Source: Blastocatellia bacterium
GTDB lineage: Bacteria; Acidobacteriota; Blastocatellia; UBA7656; JADIYM01
Assembly: GCA_021463145.1 (NCBI GenBank)
Contig: JAJTWZ010000028.1
Location: forward strand, 1-52,154
Length of the DNA stretch: 52,154 bases
Direction: 5' to 3'
Position numbers and translations under genes: made by a program. Within the stretch, counting starts at the first letter, position 1. Each line of letters opens with the position of its first letter. The notes beneath the pieces are model-generated. The model saw only the letters and a list, made by a program, of their open reading frames with translations. It did not search any database and was not told where the DNA came from. Below, piece after piece: positions 43,362 through 52,154 of the stretch.

Positions 43362-44243
43362 CTACTTCGCCGACTGTGCGCCGCTGACGACCTCGATGAT
43401 CTCGTTCGTGATCGAGGCCTGGCGGACGCGATTCGCGAAGAGCGTGAGCCGGCTGATCAGATCCGCGGCGTTCTTCGACGCCGAATCCATCGCCGTCATG
43501 CGGGCGCCGTGCTCGCCGGCGACCGATTCGAGCAGCGCGTGAAAAATCTGCGTCTCCACGAACGTCGGCAGCAGGCGTTTGAAGATCTGATCCGGCGGCT
43601 GCTCGTAGATGTAGTCGACTACCGTCTCGTCCTCGCCCGCCGGTCCGTCACCATCCTCGAACGCGCCGATCGGCAACAGCTGCTTCACGATCACGCGCTG
43701 GCTGAGCACCGACCGGAATTCGTTGTAGGACAGGATCACCTTGTCGATACCGAGCGATTCGTCATTCCATGCCGCCAGAATCTGGTCGGCGATTTCCTGG
43801 GCATTCGTGAAGGCGACCTGCTTCGCCGTCACGTTCACGAACTCCGCCGGCATCTCCACGCTGCGGCGGCGGAAGAAGTCGCGGCCGCGGCGCCCGACCG
43901 GAACCATCCGGACGTTCTTGTCCGGATTCGTCCGGATGAAGCTGCTGGCCGCCTTGATGAGGTTCGCGTTGAACGCGCCGCACAGTCCCTTGTCGGCCGT
44001 GACGATGACGTACAGGTAGTTCTCGTCGCCGCGCTCGTCGAGCAGGGGATGGCTGTAGCCTTCCGCGCGCGTCGCGAGGCTTCGCAGAACGCGGCTCATG
44101 AGGCTCGAGTACGGACGGGCGGCGATCACGCGCTCCTGGGCGCGGCGAAGACGCGCAGCCGAGACCATTTTCATGGCCTTCGTGATCTGCTGCATGTTCT
44201 TGACCGACCGGATGCGGCGGCGGATGTCCTTCAGGTTCGCCAT
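43362..44243 (-). CDS. atpG: ATP synthase F1 gamma subunit
   Basis: A 293-residue central-stalk subunit. The N-terminal helix ANLKDIRRRIRSVKNMQQIT and the C-terminal helix ending in RQASITNEIIEVVSGAQS are the two ends that form the rotating coiled coil. ADKGLCGAFNANLI is the conserved Rossmann-like segment. It follows atpA after 71 bases. In most bacteria atpD and atpC come next; here a VanZ-like gene does. Confidence 0.97.
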   Translation of the reverse strand: MANLKDIRRRIRSVKNMQQITKAMKMVSAARLRRAQERVIAARPYSSLMSRVLRSLATRAEGYSHPLLDERGDENYLYVIVTADKGLCGAFNANLIKAASSFIRTNPDKNVRMVPVGRRGRDFFRRRSVEMPAEFVNVTAKQVAFTNAQEIADQILAAWNDESLGIDKVILSYNEFRSVLSQRVIVKQLLPIGAFEDGDGPAGEDETVVDYIYEQPPDQIFKRLLPTFVETQIFHALLESVAGEHGARMTAMDSASKNAADLISRLTLFANRVRQASITNEIIEVVSGAQSAK

Positions 44244-44314
44244 GGCTCTCTTCTGTTCTCGCGAAAATCGATCGTGGCGACGGCCCGTCCGCGGGCCGCC
44301 GCCGAATCAGACGA

Positions 44315-46444
<2,130 letters not shown>

Positions 46445-46448
<4 letters not shown>

Positions 46449-46972
46449 TTCTTCACCTCGACGAGCTGATCGGAATACTGGTCGAGCATGCGTTTCCGAT
46501 CGGCGTCGGTCATCTCGGTCCGGATCTTCGACTCGGCGAGCTCGACCGCCTTCTGCGCGACGAACCGCTGCAGATCGGCGCGCGCCGTCTTTAGCGCGCC
46601 CTCGATTTCACGGTCGGCGGCTTCGGCAATCTTGCGTATCTCGTCGTCGGTGCGGACCGAGATGCGACCCGCTTCGGCTTCCGCTTCGGACTCGGCAGCG
46701 CGGAGGATCTCCGCCTGCTCCGCCGCAAGCTTCTCGAGACGCGCTTCGACCTCGGCGAGCTTCGCCTGCGCTTCGGCCTTCTCGACCTGCGCACGGTTGA
46801 GCTCCTCGAGGATGCCCTTCCGGCGCGTTTCGAAAAACGCCATCATCGGCTTCCGCAGGATGAAGACGAGAATGCCGACATAGATCGCGAGATTCACGAT
46901 CTTCGGCAAATATTCCATCAAAAGGCTTTGACCGCCGGCAACGGCGATAATCGTGGCCATCGCGCCCATCAT
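46445..46972 (-). CDS. atpF: ATP synthase Fo b subunit
   Basis: A 175-residue stator-stalk subunit: one N-terminal membrane helix (YLPKIVNLAIYVGILVFIL) then a long charged coiled coil (about 45-165) rich in Ala, Glu and Arg. It overlaps the upstream b' gene and the downstream atpH gene by four bases each. The first two Met residues make the exact start uncertain by a few codons. Confidence 0.93.
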
Positions 46973-47454
46973 CGGCTCCCCCCCACCGTCCGGCCGAGCA
47001 GAGCCGACGAGATTTCGGAGGCGACACGATCAAATTCGGCACCGAGGCTCTCCCGCGCCGCGGAGGCGTCCTTGTTCAACTGCTCGCGGGCCGCCGCAAT
47101 CTTCCTGGCCGACTGGTCACGCGCGGCATCGATCTTCAACTGCCGGTCTTCCGCCGCCGCGGTCCGCTTCGCCTCGACCACGCGATACCCTTCACCACGC
47201 GCATCCCGGATGCCCTCTTCGTACTCGGCCAGCTTCTGATCGACTGTCAGCACCATAGCTCGCGCGTTGGTACTCGAACCGTCCGTCAGTCTTTCACGTT
47301 CCGCGAGAACTGCCAGTAGAGGCTGGAAAAGCAACCGGTTGAGGATCGGAACGAAGATGATGAACAGAACGAGAACGATGAGCAGCGTCTTGTCCGGCGT
47401 GAGCATGCTCGAACCGGCGTCCGCCGCGGCGATGAGCTTCAGTGCTGGGATCAC
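46969..47454 (-). CDS. atpF': ATP synthase Fo b' subunit
   Basis: A 161-residue protein with one membrane helix (LLIVLVLFIIFVPILNRLLF, about residues 24-43) followed by a coiled coil. The b/b' gene pair is found in photosynthetic bacteria, Alphaproteobacteria and several others including Acidobacteriota, where the two proteins form a heterodimeric stalk. It is the first gene of the cluster and has a strong promoter upstream; atpB and atpE are not here. Confidence 0.9.
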   Translation of the reverse strand: MIPALKLIAAADAGSSMLTPDKTLLIVLVLFIIFVPILNRLLFQPLLAVLAERERLTDGSSTNARAMVLTVDQKLAEYEEGIRDARGEGYRVVEAKRTAAAEDRQLKIDAARDQSARKIAAAREQLNKDASAARESLGAEFDRVASEISSALLGRTVGGSR

Positions 47455-47501
47455 TCCATCCTCTCCAATGTCGCGAATCGAAGCTGTCGTTCAAGCCGGC
47501 C

Positions 47502-47555
47502 AAGGTAGCACGAATTTTCACAAAGTGTCAACGTGGCATGTTGCATGCCTGTCAA
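47502..47555 (-). promoter_or_regulatory. atp operon promoter with two TTGACA boxes and an inverted repeat
   Basis: On the minus strand TTGACA (47526-47531) is followed after 18 bases by TACCTT (47502-47507); the start would be about 40 bases before atpF'. A second TTGACA (47550-47555) lies upstream, and between them GGCATG-TTG-CATGCC (47535-47549) is a perfect inverted repeat, a likely regulator site. The 222-base gap to the kinase gene holds no gene. Confidence 0.6.
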
Positions 47556-47676
47556 CCCCCAAGGTCGCACAGGAGCGCCACAAGTTCAGCACGGCGAGCG
47601 GGTAGGCCGTATCACATTTCAGGTGCACGATTCCACCGGCTTGCGACAGTTCGCGGTGCCGATCACCCAAGGGCGT

Positions 47677-50262
47677 CTAGCGGCCGAACTCGCGGCCGAA
47701 CTGCTCGTGGCGGAGTCGCGACGACTCGAGCGCAGGCTTCGCTTCGGGCAACGACCGGATGCTCGCAAGCAGCGGATCGGTCTGGAAGTACGGATAGTTG
47801 AAATATCCAGACGAAACCGCCTGCCTGAACCGTTCGACCGCCGTCGGCGCGTCGCCGGCAAAGGCGTGGACCTGTGCGAGCGCGCAGTGCACCTCGCCGT
47901 TCGTCGTCTCGATCTCGGACAGCCAGCCGAGAAGCGGGCCGACGTTGCGCCCTTCGAGCCGGGCGACGAGCACTTGGCCCATGAGCGTGTAGACGCTGCT
48001 CGGCGCGGCCTTCGACAGCTCGGCAACAGTGTCCTTCGCGCCGGCCGTGTTGCCCATGAGCGCCCACGCGACGGCACCGACGAAGACGGACGACACACGC
48101 AACCGGGTCGCATTCGCTTCGTCGAGCACGCGAAGGGCATCCGGATACAGCTGCTTCTGAAGGTAGATCGTAGCGATCTGATGGGCAACGCGTTCCTTGT
48201 GCTCGCCCGCCGTCGCGCGGAACTCGCGCAACGCGCGGTCGAGCAATCCGCCAAAGCGGCACGCGTAACCGAGAGCGAACCGCGCCGCACCCGTCCCGTG
48301 CTCCGGATTCGCCAGCAGCGCCGACGCCGAGCGCGCAATGTCCTCGGCGCGTCCGCCTTCGACGAGGATGCGGGCGAGTCGCGGTGTGCGGCCGAGTTGG
48401 TCAGGCGAGAGCGCGAGCGCACGCTCTGCCGCGTGGTGGGCCTTCTGCGAGTAAGCACCGCTTCCGCTGAGTTCCTGCCCCGCCGCGTGGTAGTTCGTCG
48501 CGAGCAGGGCCCATGCCGCCGCAAGATCCGGCTCGAGCGCGACAGCGCGCTCGAGCCGCTCGATAGCCTGCTTGCGATCGCCCCCGTGTTCGGACTCTTC
48601 AGTAGCCTGATCCAGCAGATTTACCGCAACCGAGTCGAACTCGCGAGCCGGTGTGGGAACCGGAGCCGGCGGCACGACTGCCGGTACAGGTGTCGGCACC
48701 GCGTGCGACGGCGTGGAGACCGCCGGAATTGGCGTATGGGGAACTGGAGTGCTCGGCTGCGCAGCGAACATTCCCGCTTCTGGCGTCGTGCTCGCGCCGC
48801 AGAGTGTTGCGCGAATCCCGCCGGCCACCTGGTCGACAACGTGATCCTGCAGCGCGAACAGGTCATCGCACGAGCCATTCACTCGCTGTCGCCATACGAT
48901 CTCGTTGCCGGCGACGTCGACGAGTTGGGCATTGAGCTGGAAGGCGTTTCCCTGCTTGAGAAAACTGCCCGTCACGAGCAGATCTACGTCCAGGCGGCGG
49001 CTGATCTCGGCCTGATCGATGACCGCGTCGCGGTACTGTTCCACAGCAGCCGACGGCCGGACGACAAGTGTGGGCTCCGATGACAACTCCGTGATGACGC
49101 TGTCGGCGATCGCGAAGGTGAGGAACTCTACAGACTCGTCCTTTCTGACGTTGCGAAACGGCAGAACCGCAAGTCTGTGGCGGACCTCTCCATCGATATC
49201 CAGATCGGGAAACAGTTCCTCGGCCAGATCCTTGACCATCTCGGTCTTGGGTCGCGCTGGCGACTCAGACGTCGATCGTGCCTGATCCGCAACCGGAGGG
49301 AACGATGTCTGCGTATCGAGCGGAACCCACACAGCCGCAAGAGCCCGCCCCAGATCCATCGCCGTCTGGAACCGGTCGCCGGGGTTCTTCTCGAGCGCCT
49401 TCAAAATCGCGTTCTCCAGTCCCTGCGGAATCGTCGGAGAGTGGGTGCTCGGCGGTTTCGGGGACTCGGAGGCGTGCTTGATGATCAGCGCCGACGGGCT
49501 GTTACCAAGGAACGGCGGGCGGCCCGCCACCATCTCGTAGAACACACACCCGAGCGAGTAGATGTCCGCTCGCGCGTCGAACGGCTCGCCCTGGCACTGC
49601 TCAGGCGACATGTAGATCGGCGTGCCAAGCATCATTCCGCTCATGGTCAGGTCGGCGCTTCGGGCCAGGTCCGCCGTATTCTGTCGCAACTTTGCGACTC
49701 CGAAGTCGAGGATCTTGACTAGAACGGATCCGTCGCGCGTCGACTCGAGGAAGATGTTGTCAGGCTTCAGATCCCGGTGAATTATTCCTTCCGAATGCGC
49801 GGCGTGAACGGCAGAGCAGATCTGCCGCATGATGTCGACCGCCGGCCCGATCGGCAGCTTGGAACGATTCTGGATCTCGATCCGGAGAGTGCGGCCTTCG
49901 AGGAACTCCATCACGAGGTAGGCGCCGCCCTCCTGAACGATCCCGAAGTCGTAGACCGTGACGATGTGAGGATGCTTCAGCCTGGCGACGGCAAGCGCCT
50001 CGCGCTTGAAACGTTCGGTGACGATGGCGTCCTTCAGGAAGTCGCCGCGGACGACTTTAAGGGCGACGGTTCGCTCGAGGTTGACCTGGGTCGCGCGATA
50101 GACCGCTCCCATTCCACCGCTGCCGTGCAGCGCATCGATCCTGTATTTGCCGTCGAGCACCTTTCCGACGAGGTTGTCCGGCGGCGGCAAAGCCGTGCCG
50201 TCGTGCGGACAATACTGCATCGCATCAGCGTACTGACGGGAGCAAAGCAGACAGTGGCGCAT
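47677..50262 (-). CDS. Ser/Thr protein kinase with zinc ribbon, TolB-like and TPR regions
   Basis: An 861-residue protein. A zinc-ribbon-like CLLCSRQYADAMQYCPHDG occupies residues 4-22; the kinase domain (about 38-310) has GSGGMGAVYRA, VALKVV, HRDLKPDN with catalytic D164, DFGVAK and a complete activation region, so it should be active. A TolB-like/FlgO-like segment follows (RLAVLPFRNV; about 355-495), then a proline-rich linker and TPR repeats (about 555-850). No membrane helix is visible, unlike many kinases of this kind. It probably phosphorylates partners held by the TPRs; the signal is unknown. AGGA lies 6 bases before the ATG. Confidence 0.92.
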   Translation of the reverse strand: MRHCLLCSRQYADAMQYCPHDGTALPPPDNLVGKVLDGKYRIDALHGSGGMGAVYRATQVNLERTVALKVVRGDFLKDAIVTERFKREALAVARLKHPHIVTVYDFGIVQEGGAYLVMEFLEGRTLRIEIQNRSKLPIGPAVDIMRQICSAVHAAHSEGIIHRDLKPDNIFLESTRDGSVLVKILDFGVAKLRQNTADLARSADLTMSGMMLGTPIYMSPEQCQGEPFDARADIYSLGCVFYEMVAGRPPFLGNSPSALIIKHASESPKPPSTHSPTIPQGLENAILKALEKNPGDRFQTAMDLGRALAAVWVPLDTQTSFPPVADQARSTSESPARPKTEMVKDLAEELFPDLDIDGEVRHRLAVLPFRNVRKDESVEFLTFAIADSVITELSSEPTLVVRPSAAVEQYRDAVIDQAEISRRLDVDLLVTGSFLKQGNAFQLNAQLVDVAGNEIVWRQRVNGSCDDLFALQDHVVDQVAGGIRATLCGASTTPEAGMFAAQPSTPVPHTPIPAVSTPSHAVPTPVPAVVPPAPVPTPAREFDSVAVNLLDQATEESEHGGDRKQAIERLERAVALEPDLAAAWALLATNYHAAGQELSGSGAYSQKAHHAAERALALSPDQLGRTPRLARILVEGGRAEDIARSASALLANPEHGTGAARFALGYACRFGGLLDRALREFRATAGEHKERVAHQIATIYLQKQLYPDALRVLDEANATRLRVSSVFVGAVAWALMGNTAGAKDTVAELSKAAPSSVYTLMGQVLVARLEGRNVGPLLGWLSEIETTNGEVHCALAQVHAFAGDAPTAVERFRQAVSSGYFNYPYFQTDPLLASIRSLPEAKPALESSRLRHEQFGREFGR

Positions 50263-50469
50263 CGGAAGTCCTGCGCGAATCGAACGGTGGATGGAAGGAC
50301 CGAACCCTGGGCGGAAGCGCTTCGAAAGGGTACTCCAGGCCGGAGGTTTGCGTCTACCGGTCTGAGGCGTGCCCCACGGCCCGAGTTGCCCCGGCGCACG
50401 CCTCGCCGGAAATCGGCATCACAGGGGCGCCGCAACCGGAGGGGATTGCCTCCTGGAGCTCGATCGAAA

Positions 50470-51084
50470 ATGCAAGATTCCATCCCGAAGCGTGCCGTTT
50501 CAGAGACTCCATCTGCGTGCCAGACCGCAAGTCGCGAGGCCGGAGGACGACCCGTCGTGGCTTCCACCGATGATACCTCGGTATCGGCAACCGGATCGAC
50601 GAGGGGCCACCTCGACGATCTCGCGGTCGGCAGGCTCGCTTCCACGATCGTCAGAATTCGCGATCTCAGAGGGCGGTTGACCGACGTCGCCGCGATGCGG
50701 CGGCGGTTAGTGGCTGAATACAACCGCTCAACCATCCGCGTGGCCCGCGGCGAGCATGAAATTCGGGTCGCAAGTCAGGTCGGTCGAGATATCTGCGCCG
50801 CCCGCGCTCGTCACGAAGTACAGTGCCTGCGCGACGAAGCGAGCGAAACGGAAGCATTGATCGGCGAGCTCGACCTTGTCGCCGGAGCGCTTGAAGTCGA
50901 GAGAGACGTCCTGACGGCCCAACTTGGAGAATGCGCTCACGTGGCCGACTCCTTGCCGACGGAGTCGGACCGCTCGCGCGCCCGTCAGATCATCGAGGAC
51001 GCAATTGGGGGGCTCGGACTGACGGGCTTGCCGGATCACACCTTCACGCGCGGCGACACGAAGCAGTACGGGCAAGCGAGGTAG
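50470..51084 (+). CDS. Probable coiled-coil protein of unknown function
   Basis: A 204-residue frame from ATG 50470. The first 45 residues look poorly ordered (Ser/Thr-rich); residues about 45-175 are predicted helical with heptad-like leucines (LASTIVRIRDLRGRLTDVAA; ETEALIGELDLVAGALEVER). Third codon positions are mostly G/C as in real genes here. GTG at 50557 could instead be the start. The last 49 bases overlap the convergent nuclease-like gene, which is unusual and lowers confidence. No family recognised; no ribosome site is strong. Confidence 0.55.
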   Translation: MQDSIPKRAVSETPSACQTASREAGGRPVVASTDDTSVSATGSTRGHLDDLAVGRLASTIVRIRDLRGRLTDVAAMRRRLVAEYNRSTIRVARGEHEIRVASQVGRDICAARARHEVQCLRDEASETEALIGELDLVAGALEVERDVLTAQLGECAHVADSLPTESDRSRARQIIEDAIGGLGLTGLPDHTFTRGDTKQYGQAR

Positions 51085-51854
51085 CGCTTCGATCGCGCTT
51101 CGTCGGCGCCCATTACTATGCCGCCTTTCGCGTGCTTGCACGATGGCTTGTGGAATCGCCCGTCGGTCGTGACCAGCACATCGTTCTTGCCAGGCGCCTG
51201 TTGCGGAACGATCGGCTCCGCGCCGGCTTTCTTCCCTGCCGGCGGCATATCGGACGGAGGAAGCGGCTCGAGAGGCTTGGCGGCGGCAACCTCCCAGATT
51301 CCACGACCTTCGAAGCGCGCTTCCCGCTCGGCGCGAAGGAATCCGTCACGCCGTTCGTAATCACGATCCAGATCGGCCACCGCCACGCCCATTCCGACGA
51401 GCTCGACGTTGACGATCGTGCCGTCGGAACGCAGCAGGTAAACGAGATAGGCTCCCGTTTCATCCTTGAAACCGGTCTCGGACGTCGCCGGATCGCAGAC
51501 TACTTCTACCTGTTGTCCCGAAGTCAGCTGCCGAAGCACCGACTCGGCAACGACCGGATCGACGGGCTTCCCGGCTGGTCCGTTCGAACTGTCCACACCA
51601 AGGAGCCTCACCGGGCCGAGCCCGTCGACCGACACAACCGTCGAGGAGATCACCTTTTCGACAGCGTGAGTCCCGAGGTTCGGCGCTTCAGGCTTTGGTT
51701 TCTCCGTGGCACCCGATGCGGCCGGCGGCGGGAGATTGAATGCCTTGCTCGACGGTTCGACCGCGTCGAATCCGTAAACCAGCAGCACGCCCGCGCCTAG
51801 TCCAATGGCGCCGGCCGTCACGATCGACGCGAGAAACTTGTCACCGAGCAGCAT
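51036..51854 (-). CDS. Membrane-anchored nuclease-like (SNase) protein, probably inactive
   Basis: A 272-residue protein with an N-terminal membrane helix (IVTAGAIGLGAGVLLVYGF), a linker, and an SNase-like OB fold at about residues 60-190 (VRLLGVDSSNG; EVVCDPATSETGFKDETGAY; VNVELVGMG; GRGIWEVA). In active staphylococcal nuclease relatives the first block continues to D-T-P-E and the third reads LVRxG; here the Glu and that Arg are replaced by Asn/Ser and Gly, so catalysis is doubtful. The C-terminus (TTDGRFHKPSCKHAKG...CPYC) has Cys/His spacing for metal binding, as often seen after SNase domains. Role may be binding rather than cutting. Confidence 0.8.
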   Translation of the reverse strand: MLLGDKFLASIVTAGAIGLGAGVLLVYGFDAVEPSSKAFNLPPPAASGATEKPKPEAPNLGTHAVEKVISSTVVSVDGLGPVRLLGVDSSNGPAGKPVDPVVAESVLRQLTSGQQVEVVCDPATSETGFKDETGAYLVYLLRSDGTIVNVELVGMGVAVADLDRDYERRDGFLRAEREARFEGRGIWEVAAAKPLEPLPPSDMPPAGKKAGAEPIVPQQAPGKNDVLVTTDGRFHKPSCKHAKGGIVMGADEARSKRYLACPYCFVSPRVKV

Positions 51855-51910
51855 TCCGGCAGTTTACCACGCCGCACCGAACTCGGCCGCGCGAGGCGCC
51901 TCGGAGTGCG

Positions 51911-52154
51911 GCGTGAAGCGCAGCTTTCGTGGAGCGGGTGATGGAAGAGGTTTGAGGTCGCGCAACCGGTTCGATTCTTCTATTGCCAAAGCGGCTTGAA
52001 GCGTTGCTTTCGTGAAGCGGGGAGAGGAAGAGGTTCGAGGTCGCGCAACCGGTTCGACTCTTCCATTGCCAAAGCGGCGTGAAGCGTTGCTTTCGTGAAG
52101 CGGGGAGAGGAAGAGGTTCGAGGTCGCGCAACCGGTTCGATTCATCAATAACCA
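51911..52154. repeat. 83-bp tandem repeat, about three copies
   Basis: Units start at 51911, 51994 and 52077; the third runs to the window end and diverges in its last 15 bases. Copies 2 and 3 are almost identical over about 65 bases; copy 1 differs from copy 2 at roughly eleven positions. Each carries the palindrome AACCGGTT within GCGCAACCGGTTCGA. There are no spacers. The 83-bp period is not a multiple of three, so the frames that cross it read each copy differently and are not a gene. Confidence 0.85.

Noticed and set aside
47533-49083. Plus-strand frame of 516 codons opposite the Ser/Thr kinase C-terminal half
   Set aside because: Antisense shadow; TPR and TolB-like segments are clear on the minus strand.
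51864-52148. Minus-strand frame of 94 codons through the 83-bp repeats
   Set aside because: The repeat period is not a multiple of three, so consecutive copies are read in different frames; the opening is a by-product of the repeat.

Overview
The window looks like high-GC bacterial chromosome and most probably comes from an Acidobacteriota-like organism. This is inferred from four things: separate b and b' ATP synthase genes in an atpF'-F-H-A-G cluster with no atpD/atpC next to it; large multidomain signalling proteins (an IS630-HTH/TPR/GAF/sigma-54 activator, a PAS/GAF hybrid kinase, a Ser/Thr kinase with TolB-like and TPR regions); a secreted M36 peptidase; and an intergenic repeat containing GTCAGTACCGCGAGCG, a type I associate with Solibacter-like acidobacterial genomes. 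There is no rRNA, CRISPR array, prophage or intact insertion sequence. One tRNA gene (Pro, anticodon TGG) is present.

Layout. 1-7563 (minus strand): a sigma-54 enhancer-binding regulator, a possible 39-codon ORF, a near-consensus sigma-54 promoter, a secreted beta-propeller protein with ISRPGN repeats, and a truncated small secreted protein; then a peptidoglycan-binding/BON protein with its own promoter and terminator. 7564-14007 (minus): a hybrid histidine kinase, aspS and a gamma-carbonic anhydrase. 14170-22143 (plus): ten tightly packed genes, mostly overlapping by 1-4 bases, forming one apparent operon. It has a membrane redox module (small membrane protein, anchored exported protein, ferric-reductase/Rieske fusion, Cys-rich exported protein) followed by a lipid module (OlsB-like N-acyltransferase, OlsA-like acyltransferase, DinB-like protein, NRDE/TANGO2 protein, DedA/ATP-grasp fusion, short-chain dehydrogenase). 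This is the best candidate for an undescribed system: synthesis, modification and perhaps translocation of an amino-acid-containing membrane lipid.

22144-32725: a REP-like inverted repeat, the M36 peptidase, an EamA transporter, the aspartate-family genes thrB/thrC/lysC, and a PNPOx-like flavoprotein divergent from a MocR/PdxR regulator. 32726-33424: a noncoding tract with six 19-bp tandem repeats, a long hairpin, then tRNA-Pro. 33461-43354: an unusual 1219-residue repeat protein, zinc-ribbon membrane proteins, a DUF4126 membrane protein, an LCAT-like lipoprotein, a GT39-like glycosyltransferase and a VanZ-like protein. 43362-47454 (minus): a partial F-type ATP synthase operon with a clear promoter. 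47677-51854: the Ser/Thr kinase, a coiled-coil protein, and a membrane-anchored nuclease-like protein lacking two expected catalytic residues. The window ends in an 83-bp tandem repeat.

All functions are inferred from reading the translated sequences; no database search was run.
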